Shown here: positions 32,573-42,540 of the stretch, piece after piece
Numbering within the stretch: position 1 is the stretch's first letter
How the letters are laid out: the number at the start of each line of letters is the position of its first letter
Source: Prorocentrum cordatum
Taxonomy: Eukaryota; Sar; Dinophyceae; Prorocentrales; Prorocentraceae
Assembly (NCBI GenBank): GCA_963575745.1
Contig: CAUYUJ010003392.1
Coordinates: forward strand, 194,001 to 258,000
Direction: 5' to 3'
Length of the DNA: 64,000 bases
Made by a program: the position numbers and the translations under genes
Notes under the pieces: generated by a model
Databases searched by the model: none
Told to the model about the DNA's origin: nothing
What the model saw: only the letters and a program-made list of their open reading frames with translations

Positions 32573-32764
32573 GGCCGGGCGAAAGGGGGGCATAGCAAAG
32601 GGGTGTTTGGGAATCGGCTCACGTAGCTGATTTTCCTGGCGCCTCCCGGCGCCGGAGGCGGCCATGTATCGAGGAAAAGGGCCCCTCGGTGGGGCTGAGA
32701 CCAGCCGCATGCAGCAGATCTCGTAACCCCTCCTGTCCCTATCCCCCCCGTTCGTTCGGCCCGA
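32573..32764. mobile_element. Family II TIR element, intact copy 2 (192 bp)
   Basis: It matches 21267-21460 throughout: GCTCACGTAGCTGATTTTCC, then GGCGCCTCCCGGCGCCGGAG, then ATGTATCGAGGAA, then CATGCAGCAGAT. Its TIRs read GGGCCGGGCGAAAGGGGGG on the left and the complement of CCCCCCGTTCGTTCGGCCC on the right. Confidence 0.8.
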
Positions 32765-33023
32765 CAGGAGTGAGGCTGGGGAGGAGCGGGCGGAAGATCT
32801 GAGACGAAGCCAGGGCGAAGAAAGCTAACATCGGACGAGGATGGATCGAGGATCTCGGAGGCCCGGATGCTCTGAGAGGGTCCCGGATCGCTCTGGAACG
32901 GATTTCATCCTCGTCCCAGCCCCGCCCGAAGCGAGGCCCGGACCTCCTCGCCTCGTGCTTTCGGGGCGTCTGCCCTGGCCCCCCTGGCGTCCTGAAAACA
33001 TCGCGACGCGAGGCATTCTGTTT

Positions 33024-33442
33024 GGACGCCCGACATGGGTACGGAAAAAATGGGTACAGTGCCCAACAGCAAATGTTGCCCCGAACCGACAGCGGCCGCT
33101 TTGGGCGGGCGGCCTTCTGTCTCGAATGGACACAGGCCGCGGCGGCGTGGACAGCGAATCCTGATCAAAATGAACAGGAACTGCTGTCGGGCGTTGGCAG
33201 AACTGGGTTTAGTGGAACCTGGTTTAGTGATTTGTACCGGGGGCGCCCCTCCGTCCCATTTCCACTAACCGGAACTGCCGTCACCAGAAAAACACCAGCT
33301 ACAGCAAACCTGGTTTAGTGAATCTGGCCAATTGAGGGGCCCCAGGGCCCTACCACTAACCGGGTCCCCTTACCCGGGGTCCTGGCTATACCCGATGCTG
33401 TTGGGAATCGTACCCATTCTTTGCGTGCCCATTTCGGTCGTG
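33024..33442. mobile_element. Family VII TIR element, copy 2, with nested insertion
   Basis: The left part 33024-33198 starts GGACGCCCGACATGGGTACG and ends CTGCTGTCGGGCG. The right terminus reappears at about 33399-33442 (TTGGGAATCGTACCCATTCT, then GCCCATTTCGGTCG). The ~200 bp between carry their own inverted motifs (CTGGTTTAGTG on the left, CACTAACCGG inverted at about 33268 and 33352), so a second element appears to have inserted. Confidence 0.6.
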
Positions 33443-33945
33443 CAGAGCTCTGGGCTCCAGGGCCCAAGGGCCAGCTCGGGACGAAGCGCCGGCCCTGGCC
33501 CCGCCCGAAGCTCGACGCCTGCCGCGCAGCCAGCTCGTTGCTGTGGAAGGCTTCCGGCCAGGATCTCGCCATCGCTCGGACGTCCATTTTTTCGGTTTCG
33601 TGCGTGGGTTTCCGCCAAATGATCAAGGATGCTCCTCGATGGCCCTCGCCGAAGGAAAAATGCACGCGTCCGATCGAGCGATGCCAAGGGATGCCGCGCC
33701 GGACCTGGGCGTAGCGGCGAGAGGGAGCCCCCCGACGTGCCGAGAGGACGGATGCCTTGATTGGTGCAGTGCCGGGTCAGAAGCCCTTAACTCCGAAGAC
33801 GCCAGGACGAGGACCAAACGGGGCGAGGATAGTTCGAACATCTCTGAGATCCGGGCGGCTCTGAAGGCTGTCCTCGGGCGCCGCGGCCTTCTCAGAGCGT
33901 TCCGGAATGCTCGGAGAGCGTTCCAGAACGCTCAGGCACTGATGT

Positions 33946-34124
33946 ACAGTCGGGGCGTTGACCTAAGGAACCCTAAATAAGGAACGAGGCCCCCTATTGT
34001 CCATAAGTTGAAATTCGATTTCCGATCGAAAGCATAAGGAAAACCTGAGGCAATCTGTGAAACGCTTAAGGAACACCGAGCCCCTCCCCAACGAACAGGG
34101 TTCCTTCTTCAGCGCCCCGACTGT
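33946..34124. mobile_element. Family III TIR element, copy 2 (TA-flanked)
   Basis: The element starts TACAGTCGGGGCGTTGACC and ends GGCGCCCC-like AGCGCCCCGACTGTA, giving CAGTC/GACTG termini with TA on each side. The interior matches copy 1 (GAACGAGGCCCC, then GGAACACCGAGCCCCTCCCC). Confidence 0.75.
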
Positions 34125-34344
34125 ATCCTCGTCCTGGCCCCGTCCGACTATCCCCTTGCCTAAGACTGGCGAGCTGCGACGCTTCGCCACTGCTTGATAG
34201 GCGGCCTCCCCTCCTCCCCCCGGGGGCTGAGAGAGAGCGAGCTGCCTCCTCTCCATGGTCATCCCCGGCTCGTTGTAGCCTGGCCGGAAGAGCTCGTCCG
34301 GAATGCTGGGGTGCGGCGCCGACGACCAGAGGAAGTCCTCCGGT

Positions 34345-34514
34345 CGGCGGTGGACAAAACTTCCCTTTAGTAAACATCCCTGCAGTGGAAACGGCCCAAG
34401 ACCGAAACCGACGGACCTGGACCCGCAAAGATGACGGCCGCGACGCCCTCTCGCGAACCGAGAACGGCCGATTCGCCAATCGACGCGTCAGGGCAGGAAA
34501 TCTGTCGACCTCCG
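34345..34514. mobile_element. Family V element, copy 2
   Basis: It matches 14156-14324 at roughly 80% by eye. The TIRs are CGGCGGTGGACAAAACTTCC and, inverted, CGGAGGTCGACAGATTTCC. Confidence 0.65.
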
Positions 34515-34519
34515 ATCCG

Positions 34520-35050
34520 ATCGGCCGGCGGCGGGCCGACGCGCTGGGCTGCGAGAAATCCAGTGCAGAATGGGGGCTCGCCAGTGATTCCGCGCTGCTC
34601 ATGCCCCAGGATTTCTGTCACACGATGTACCTCAAGGAGCGCTGGCAAAGGCTTGGTGCACAGAGAGGCGAAATCGACACACCTGCGCGCAACTCCCACC
34701 ACCGAAGATTCACTCCCACTGCCGCGCGCTCGGGGACTTCACTCCCACCACCGCGCTCCATTAGACCGTGCAGAGGATGTCCGACGCCATGTCGCGGGGC
34801 GCTTCAGTATAATGCCCTCAGGTGCCATTGGGAGGTCCTCGACGCTGAATTTGGTAGAAACTTCATGAAGGCCCCAGACCTCCCAACTCACGGCCACTTC
34901 CGCGCGAGGTCGCGCCGCGTGGTGCTCTTGCCGCATGCTTGGGGGCGCGTGGTGATGGACTCCGCACTTCTGGCAGTCCATCAAATGAACCCACCGTCCC
35001 GAGGCCCTCTTGGGGGCCACCTGCGGAAGCCTCCTGTGCCTTCCTGCAGG
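34520..35050. other. Spacer, no supported gene
   Basis: A 251-codon plus frame starts inside the family V element and continues to 35140, so it is not a natural gene. The motif TCACTCCCACYRC is repeated at about 34708 and 34738. Confidence 0.35.
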
Positions 35051-35051
35051 C

Positions 35052-35136
35052 GGTGCATATGCCTCCCTGGCCAAACCAGGAGGGCGTATACGCCGCTCCT
35101 GGGCCCAGGATGGGCCTGGCCTTGGGCAGCGCATGT
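35052..35136. mobile_element. Partial family XI foldback (loop and right arm)
   Basis: The stretch GCATATGCCTCCCTGGCC, then CCAGGAGGGCGTATACGCC, then CCTGGGCCCAGGATGGGCCT, corresponds to the loop and inner arms of the copies at 20831 and 63003. The outer arms are missing or diverged. Confidence 0.55.
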
Positions 35137-35209
35137 GTAATCGGAGTACAGATCCCGTCGCCAGAATGTGACTTGGTATTCTAGTGTTCTCGGTCGCCAG
35201 CGCGCTTGC

Positions 35210-35565
35210 GACGGCTGAAGAGGCCCCCATGATCGGCCCAACGAGAAGGGCCAACGGGGCGCCCGCGAGGGCCCCGAGAGGGCGAACTCGAACAGGTGCT
35301 GGGGGCTCTCCCCCCCAAACGATGGCGCCCGACACCGCCAGCAAGCCCCCCCGAAAGGCCCCCTCGAGAGGCAACGAAGCGGGCCCCGGGAGGCTTCCCG
35401 GAAGAGGCCCCCAAGACGCCTCCAGGATGCTCCCGGCAGGCCCCCAGCCCGCGAGAGAAGCCTCCAAGAGGCCGCCAAACTGCTCTGGGGAGGCTCACAG
35501 GAGATGCCAACGGGACCCCAAGTGGAGCTCTCGAGTCCCGAGAGGCCCACACCAGAAGAAGCGGC
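35210..35565 (+). repeat. Phased CCAAGAGG/CCGAGAGG repeat block
   Basis: Motifs such as GAGGCCCCC, CCCCGAGAGGGC and GGCCCCCAAGACGCCTCCA are spaced 10-13 bp apart. This copy is more degenerate than the others. Confidence 0.55.
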
Positions 35566-35769
35566 GGTGTTCCCGACCATGTTCCCACCTCGCCTTGCAC
35601 GCGAGACCCATGCACGGTGGCGGGATTGACCGAGGGCCACTCTGTCTAGACTGACAAGGGAAGTCTGGCAGGTGCACAACGTTGACACGCTTGCATCTGC
35701 CATTCGAAATGACGGCAGATAATTGTGTGCTAATGCTGCTGTGTGTGACCATCATGCGTGCATAGTGCT

Positions 35770-36960
35770 CGGGTTATGTCTGTTTGATACATATATATAT
35801 ATATATATATGTGTGCACATGTAGAACATGTAGGCAAACGCATAAAAAAAAAACATTGGATAATCATCCAACTTCGAAGCACGTGCACCTCGTTGTCGGT
35901 AGCATCATCATTGAACGCATGCGTGCGTACATGCATGGTGTGCTACAGTGTTCGATCTTACCACTGGCTCAATGAGTCATTGCAGCGCTCGCGAAAGGGG
36001 CATATCATTGGTTATGCCGCTGGCCCGATGCTTAACACGACTTAGATCGCAAGAAAACAAACAACACGATAGATAGCCAGACACCACACATCCCGCCCAT
36101 CGAGCACGTGCCCCTACCCGATTTCAGCATCGCCCGCACGGCGGCGCTTCTCACAGGAAGGGAGGCCGAGGCCGACTCGACTCGGAGTGCCCCTTCCCAG
36201 CGTGCCATCGAGTTCGATCTGGGCCCATGACGGGCGCGAAGGTGAAGCAAAGCTGCAAGAAGGCGGGAGAGCTCCTGCAAGTGCAGCACACTCCTCTTGT
36301 CAGACCATTCCCAGGGTCCGTGCCTGTCGCTTGTTATTATTACGCCGCTGTCCTGCGGTTGCCCCGTCCTACTGTGGGGCGGGGGCCAGAGATTGTCACG
36401 TGACTGCCCGCTGAGAGATGACCAGATCACGGCGCTGCCAGCACGGCACGATGCCAATCGCAAGCCGAAAGCTGACCCTTCTCCCCCGCCAGGCCTCGCC
36501 CCCAAAAGCTCCGCATCACGTAGTGACATCGTCTTCTCTTTGGCAATAAACTGACAGCGTCCTGTCTCGCCGTGCAGTCGCCTCGTCGGGAAGCGCGTGC
36601 GAGCTTTTCCGTGCTGCTACTGCTGTAAACGCCTCCCCCCCTCCTGCTCCAGCTCCTGCTGCTGCTGGTCCTCATCCTCCCCCATCCGCCTCCCCCTCCC
36701 CGTCCGCACCGTACGGCAAATCCGTGTCGGGGTGGCATCGGCGTCACGCTGGCGCCAGCTTCTGACACTGCGCGGATCCGTCAACCTGGAATGATCGTGC
36801 CGTGCCGATATCGCTAATCGTTCGTGACAGGCCAATTCCAGGCCACTGGCGGCATTCAACCTTCAACGCCCGCTCTTGGGCCCACTCCGCGTCAGCGCGG
36901 CGCGAAGCTGTGGACTCCTGACTGGTCCTCGCCCTCGCTCTGGCGTTGCTGCCTATTGCT
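35770..36960. other. Spacer with short (AT)n tract
   Basis: ATATATATAT occurs at about 35790-35810 and A9 at about 35846. Frames are short and unremarkable. The stretch 36740-36850 resembles 465-550. Confidence 0.35.
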
Positions 36961-37226
36961 CCCGAAACGTCACGGGCTGCTCCTCAACGGTTTGACATTC
37001 CCTTCCCCCCAGCAGTCCGGGTCGCGCGCATGATAGTCGGCCAGAATGCTGAGCGGCTGGATCCAACCCATCAGTCCCGTCCACCATGTCAATGATGTGA
37101 TTGCGGAGTGACGTGACAATGGATCTACATGTTGTCCATAATATTTATCATGGCTCCCAGTCGGACTGCGATGCCGATGGCTGCATGAATCAAGCTCCAC
37201 TTGCAGTGAAACATGGAAACGAGCCA

Positions 37227-37451
37227 CGTGGAACACCTCCTCCTCCTCCTCCTCCTCCTTCTCCTCCCCCTCCTCCTCCTCCTCCTCCTCCTCCTCCTCC
37301 TCCTTCTCCTCCCCCTCCTCCCCCTCCTCCTCCTCCTCCTCCTCCCCCTCCTCCTCCTCCTCCTCCTCCTCCTCCTCCTCCTCCTCCTCCTCCTCCTCCT
37401 CCTCCTCCTCCTCCTCCTCCTCCTCCTCCTCCTCCTCCTCCTCCTCCTCCC
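37227..37451 (+). repeat. (CTC)n pyrimidine tract, ~225 bp
   Basis: This is one of the longest and purest CTC runs. CCCCTC and TTCTCC interruptions are confined to its first half. Read on the minus strand it gives more than 60 consecutive acidic residues, an artefact of the repeat. Confidence 0.95.
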
Positions 37452-37813
37452 TGGGCACGAGCGACCTCCGGTGCTCGGCCTGCCGATCGTGGCAGGCGGC
37501 GCGACGTGCACGGCGGCCCCTGCGTGCTCGGCCTCGGCCCCCTCTCGGGCACGGCCCGCGGGCCGCGCTCCACGGGCCACTCCGTCGAAGGGACGCCCCC
37601 ACAGGGCAGCTTTTAATACATGGGATGAATGTTTATTTAATCTGGTTTCTAACACATGATTAATGTGTGAACAAATGTATGCATGAACTCATCGTTGTTT
37701 TCATACTAAATCCCCTGCATGCTTCATACATGCTCCGCACGCGGAGCGTGTACTGAAAATGGCACTGAACGCGTAGCAGATCTGCTAGGTGGCGACACCC
37801 GAGCCCTAGCCTC

Positions 37814-37968
37814 AGGTCGGGCATGTCCCCCTGCAGGCGGATTTTTGGACGGAAAATTCTACATTGCCAGAAATACAACAAAACGGTCAAAGAGAGTCAA
37901 AAAATTGTCCCCATACTATTTTTTGACTGATTTTGGATATTCCTCCTGTAGAGGGACAGGCCCGACTT
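37814..37968. mobile_element. Family I MITE-like element, copy D (155 bp)
   Basis: This is the best-preserved copy. The left end is AGGTCGGGCATGTCCCCCTG and the inverted right end AAGTCGGGCCTGTCCCTCTA. The interior has GTCCCCATACTATTTTTTGA, then CTGATTTTGGATATTCCTCC. Confidence 0.8.
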
Positions 37969-38330
37969 AACCCCAGCCCCCCACCAACCATCAGTTCCTC
38001 CTGAGTCGATGGGAAGCGGGGATAGGGTTCGGATTTCGCCGCGCGCTCGGCGACTTCCGAAACCCGCCCCCGCCACCCATCGAGTTGCCTGAATCGTCGA
38101 AGGCAGGGTTCGGGTTTCGCCGCCGACCTGTGGTCTGGGACGCCCAAGAGGGGGGCGTCCAAGAGGGGGGGCGCAAATCATGGCCAGCGTGGCGTGCGCG
38201 GCCCAGGGAGGGGGCTGGGGACGTATGAGACACGAAGAGGCGTCATGAAGTCTGGGGCGATTCCTGGCCCTTGCCATCACATCCAGACCCTTCTATCATC
38301 ACGCCCCTCTTGGCCGCCCCCGATTTGGTC

Positions 38331-38505
38331 CGCTGCACGCAAAAGTGACCCTGGGTAAGAGTGACCTTTGGCGCGCGGCTTGTTGGGGGCCGCGGGGTGG
38401 CCAAGCACAAGCGCGCGAGACGCCACTGACGCCTCGCGCTCGGCAACCAGGGGCCCCCGGTGGGCCCGCGCCAGAAGGCCACTCCGGCGAAGGGTCGGTT
38501 CCAGC
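38331..38505. mobile_element. Family VIII TIR element, short copy
   Basis: The left end GCTGCACGCAAAAGTGACCC, then GGGTAAGAGTGACCTTTGG, is nearly identical to 10572-10620. The right end (GCGCCAGAAGGCCACTCCGG, then CGAAGGGTCGG) matches 10876-10917. Confidence 0.65.
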
Positions 38506-38798
38506 CGCTCGTCTGTGCCGGTACGCGAACTTCTCGTACGCGCGGGACCGCCAGCAGAGCGGCGCCTCACGGCGGCCGCCGAAGCGGGGGGGCGGGGCGC
38601 GGGTCGGCCGCCGCCAAGGGCCCTCGTCGTCGTGGTCGCTCGCCGCCGCCGCGGCCTTCGAAGGCCCTCGGAGGCGGCCGACGCTCCAGGGTACAGTGCT
38701 GACGAGGCCGCAAGAAGCCCTCGCAAGAAGCCCAGTGGGCGGAGCAGACTCTTTCACGGACGCGGGGTGTCCCCGCGCAGCGTGCGGAGCGAGGTTTT

Positions 38799-39008
38799 GG
38801 ACGCCCGAAATGGGTACGGACACAATGGGTAGAATGCCCGACAACAGGTGTTGTTCAAAGTCGACTGCGGCCGCTCTTGGGCCGGCGGCGGTTTTTTCCC
38901 ATCAGATGGCAACGTCCGCGGCGGCGCGGTCAGCGAGTCCTGTTCAAAATGCACAGGATCTGCTGTCGGGTATCGCACCCACCCTTTCCGTACCCGTTTC
39001 GATCGTCC
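38799..39008. mobile_element. Family VII TIR element, best copy (210 bp)
   Basis: Termini of about 50 bp are inverted repeats. The left is GGACGCCCGAAATGGGTACG, then GAATGCCCGACAACAGG. The right, inverted, is GGACGATCGAAACGGGTACG, then GATACCCGACAGCAGA. No coding capacity. Confidence 0.75.
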
Positions 39009-39044
39009 CGAGAGGAAGCCCAGGCTATACCTAACCAGCCTCGA

Positions 39045-39175
39045 ACTTGTCCCTATCCCTAAGATGGGCGAGCAAAAAGCGAGGGCAATCTTAGGGATAG
39101 GCCCTCAGAAACTGAGGGAATCCTTAAGATCGGCATCCAGGTGAGGTGATGTCAAACATAGGGATAGGGATATGT
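39045..39175. mobile_element. Possible small element with CCCTATCCCTAAG inverted repeats
   Basis: The stretch TTGTCCCTATCCCTAAGAT on the left is mirrored by ATCTTAGGGATAGG at about 39090 and by ATAGGGATAGGGATA at the right. Two nested inverted repeats make the boundary uncertain. Confidence 0.4.
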
Positions 39176-39229
39176 TTCAAACAAGTAAATACCCTGACAA
39201 CGGAACACCCGGCCTCGTGAGGCGCGGCC

Positions 39230-39330
39230 CCACTGCAGTCGCGGGCGGTCGAAGGCCTCCGAGCGCCTCCGGGAGCGCCTCCAGGAGCGCCTCCGGGAGC
39301 GCCTCCCGGAGGGCCTCCGGGAAGGCCTCC
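39230..39330 (+). repeat. CTCCGGGAGCGC ~12-bp array
   Basis: The repeat motif is GCGCCTCCGGGA, present about six times. Confidence 0.75.
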
Positions 39331-39689
39331 GGGAGGACTGGCCCTCGGAGCGGCGGGGCGGGGCCGGGCTCTGGCCCCCGCGGGCGCTGCAAGCGCAAGG
39401 GCGCGGGTGCCGCACCGCCCCCTTCCCCCGGACTGCGGGGCGGATCCCGCCTCGGCGGCAGCTCGAGATGCAGCCAGGACGAGGACACACTCGAGCGAGG
39501 ACAGATCGATAATCTCTAAGATTTGGCAGCTCTGGAGCATGCCTCGGGCGCCGCGGCCCTCCCAAGGCGTCCTGGAACGTGCTGAGAGCGTGCTGGAAGG
39601 CTCTGGAACGGACGTATCCTCGTCCTAGCCCTGTCCGATGGGGGGCCTCCCGTGCCATCTTGCTGGCTCTTGTGAATCGACGCTACGGC

Positions 39690-39870
39690 CGGACCTAGGA
39701 AAGAGGAACAGCCTTCAAGAACATGAGACCCTTCGCTGGCCGAATCCGAAGAACAGTCGAGGGCACCCTCCCCCAGGATGCACCAGAACTTCCAACAACA
39801 AACATGAAAAACATTAGGGGACCCTCCTCGAGCCGGCCTCGATCTTATACCTCGGTCCAGCCGTATGCGA
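39690..39870. repeat. Dispersed ~180-bp repeat, copy 1
   Basis: It matches 50325-50505: GCCTTCAAGAACATGAGACC, then CCCCAGGATGCACCAGAACT, then GAGCCGGCCTCGATCTTATA, then CCTCGGTCCAGCC. No TIR was found. It could be a transposon fragment. Confidence 0.6.
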
Positions 39871-39879
39871 TGCTAGGCG

Positions 39880-40995
39880 ACACTGATCGATGCTGAATCG
39901 ACGCTCGTCGACGCTAACTCGACGCTCACTCGGCGCTAGCGCACGCTCATGCACCCCAAGAACGGAATTGCAAGGGCTCGCGAGGCCTTTGCGACTTGCT
40001 GCCCAACAGCACAGCCTTGGACCCATCTCGGAGAACCCCGACTTCGGGGCGGACGCGGCCGTGGCAGCGCAGGCCCGCCCGAACGCAGCGGAAGAGCAAG
40101 CACAACGGCAGGATCCACCCCGCCCCGCGATGCCGGACGCGCGGTGGTCTTGGCGCCCTCGCGCAGCCGCCCTGGAAAAGGGCGCCTCTGCAATGCAGGC
40201 CGCGATGCGCGGAACGCCCGAGGGGGTGCCCTGGATCAGGATCCGACCGTGTCCTCCCCGACCTCTCTGTGCTGAGGCACGCGCCTCGATGATCTCGTTG
40301 CCGACCACGAGCAGGGTGTCGCGGGGGCAGGTCCAGCCGTTCATCACTGGCGACTCCCACAGCGGCGCGGTCACCTGGGGGAGGGCAGAGGACTGCCCAG
40401 GACGAGCGCGAGCAGCTTGCGTCCGCTGAGGGCGGAGGGATGGAGGCAGCAACCATAGGGGGGGAGAGGAAGAGAGAGAGAGAGAGAGAGCAACAACAAA
40501 AATGAAAAACATAGAAGAGGGAGAAACAAAAAGAGAGAGGAAAAGAGAGAGAGACAGAATCGTCCACATCGTACACGCTGAAATGGCTGCGATCCGTGCG
40601 CAGTCAATCCGAAACTTTCAGATGCAGCCCCCTCCGGCGCTGCCTCTCAGAGCCCCACAGGGAAGGACGATCGCCCCTCATTTCTCCTGACAAACCTCCC
40701 ATCCGATATCCAATGACGTAGAAGGCTGCAATCCCAAGGGGCCGTCAAGAATAAACCATCGACCCGACCCCTAACCTTACCCAGGGTGCTGCCAGAAATC
40801 GAGACCGTCTGGATATCCAGGGGCAGTCAGTATCCCCTTACCCCTGCTCCTTCCTCGTTCTCCTCCTCCTCCCTCCTCCGCGGGTGACGCCAGCTTTAAG
40901 CTAGCTCGGGCGGGTGGCAATGGTGGGTGACCTAGATGGGGGGGTGAAGAGAAGGCCCCCTTTAGAGCCCCTTTCTTCACCCCCCATGACCACCT
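39880..40995. other. Spacer with (AG)n tract
   Basis: AGAGAGAGAGAGAG occurs at about 40468-40490, and CGACGCTCRCTCGRCGCT-like short repeats at about 39890-39940. Frames of 100-250 codons lack recognisable motifs. Confidence 0.35.
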
Positions 40996-41001
40996 GCCCG
41001 A

Positions 41002-41330
41002 CTAGCACCAAGAGTGGTCGCGTGTTCCGGTAATGATTGGAGGCAGCGTGCCAGAATTGACCTGGCTCGCGATGACGAAAGAGGAGCCTAGAGAGGGGAC
41101 AAGCATTAAGACATTGTGCCAAGCACAGTTGCCGAGAGAGAGGTCAAAGTCCTGCAAGAAGCGTACCCCCAGCGGACCCAACAACCGATACCCACTGCCC
41201 TTCGGGAATTCGCCACTGACGCCTGGCCCACACAAGTACATCCGCCACAGCTCTTGTGCGATAGCGGCGTGGTCAAGTGCTTGTCTGTCAAGGAGCCCTC
41301 CTGTGTTGCACCACTTTCCGAATCCACGGC
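41002..41330 (-). CDS. Possible 3' exon, unknown protein
   Basis: The minus frame ending at TAG (41002-41004) has balanced, globular-looking text: DHAAIAQELWRMYLCGPGVS, then YRLLGPLGVRFLQDFDLSLG, then VLMLVPSLGSSFVIASQVNS. Upstream it merges into Glu/Gly/Arg-rich repeat sequence, so the true start is not identifiable. The plus frame over the same DNA is also open but less convincing. No family is recognised. Confidence 0.25.
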
Positions 41331-41374
41331 TCACCACCCCTCTTCTTTCCTCCCCCTCCCCCTCGTCCGCCTCG

Positions 41375-41435
41375 ATTCCCCCCCTCCTCCTCCTCCTCCT
41401 CCTCCTCCCCCTCATCCTCCTGCTCCTGCTCCTCC
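41375..41435 (+). repeat. (CTC)n tract
   Basis: CTC triplets run into CTGCTCCTGCTCCTCC. Confidence 0.9.
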
Positions 41436-41935
41436 TGGTTAAACGACACTGAAAGAACGCAAAGAGTGGTGCGCATGTAACCGCGGTGTTGGGCATCTTG
41501 GCGGGCCGGCGCACGGTGATGCCCCTGGCCTACGGGAGCAGCCGTGCGGTGACAGGGAAGTGGCGTCGAGGGAGCCGATGGTATAAGCCGGAACGAGACA
41601 TGCTTTATGCGAGGCGGGGATTTATCCACATCCACCGCCTGGGGACCCACGTCCTGGCGGTGGATATGGATATATTTTGGCCTCCGAGGGCCCGAATATT
41701 TCCATGTCAACCGCCTGCCGAGGTCCCCGAAAATTGGCCTTCCGGGCGGTGGCCATGTAGAAATTCCAGCCTCGGACTTTTCACATCAACTGCTGACGAG
41801 GCGTTCCAGTTCAGAAACAAGCCCGTGCGTGACAAATGCAACGACGACCTCGCAACCCGAGGTCAAAGCTGAGCCTTGCAACATCCGCCGAGAGACACTC
41901 GACGCCAGGGCTCGAGCCACACAGAGCTTTCGCTG

Positions 41936-41982
41936 TTGTTGTTGTTGTTGCTGTTGTTGTTGTTGTTGTTGTTGTTGTTGCG
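41936..41982 (+). repeat. (GTT)n microsatellite
   Basis: These are about 15 GTT triplets with one GCT. The minus strand reads poly-Gln or poly-Asn. Confidence 0.95.
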
Positions 41983-42069
41983 CTCGTGGTCCTTCGTTCC
42001 GTCTTCTTCCTGTAGGGGGTCGAACTCCATACACCGACGCTTCTTCTGGCCCTGCACTAGAGTTTGCAC

Positions 42070-42170
42070 TGGAACGCGGATCCTGGTGTATACGGGACCC
42101 TGGTGTATACATGTTTCGTTATTTCCCCGGGGCATCGGGGAAACAAGTATACACCACACCACCCCAGCGT
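42070..42170. repeat. Hairpin-forming repeat with GTGTATAC motifs
   Basis: CTGGTGTATACGGGACC, then CTGGTGTATACATG, are opposed by AAGTATACACCACACC. Between them, TTTCCCCGG and CCGGGGAAA-like sequences (TTCCCCGGGGCATCGGGGAA) form a second stem. It may be related to family XI. Confidence 0.45.
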
Positions 42171-42189
42171 CGTCCTTGACCCTCAAAAA

Positions 42190-42540
42190 ATCAAGGGATT
42201 GAACAATAACCCGCCACTAGTAATGTACATGTTCCAGTTTCCGATCCTGTCTTTGCTGCGAAACGAATTCAGAACCAACACGGTCCACGAAATCGCCACC
42301 ACACCGTTTAGCGATGCCATACCGCAGCGCCGCGCTGAACTGCAATAAGCCCCCGATGCGGACCGCAAATACATCACTGATGAAAACTATGCTGGACTGA
42401 ACCGTGAAAGGATTGCTCACGAGCACAATGTGCTCAAATACAAAGGATCCTGGTGGGTTCTCGACCCAAATGTCCATTGCAAAAGGTTCGGTACAGCCAC
42501 AGCCGTCATCCCTCCATCGTTCACATCAAGGCTGTGATCA
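42190..42540 (+). pseudogene. Possible coding relic, function unknown
   Basis: One plus frame, broken by a single TAA at 42349, reads MYMFQFPILSLLRNEFRTNT, then a stop, then KYITDENYAGLNRERIAHEH and YKGSWWVLDPNVHC. It ends with TGA near 42537. The text is balanced and free of repeats, so a decayed gene or transposon ORF is possible. The opposite strand is also open over part of the interval (FVFEHIVLVSNPFTVQSSIV), which weakens the call. Confidence 0.25.

Noticed and set aside
34385-35140. 251-codon plus frame
   Set aside because: It begins inside a family V element and ends inside a family XI fragment, so it is a chance fusion of repeats.
36970-37602. Acidic protein with more than 60 Glu
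   Set aside because: It is a translation of the CTC tract. The short non-repetitive C-terminal part has no recognisable domain and competes with other open frames.
41936-41982. Poly-Gln/Asn coding tract
   Set aside because: The flanking frames have no gene-like text. It is a GTT microsatellite.
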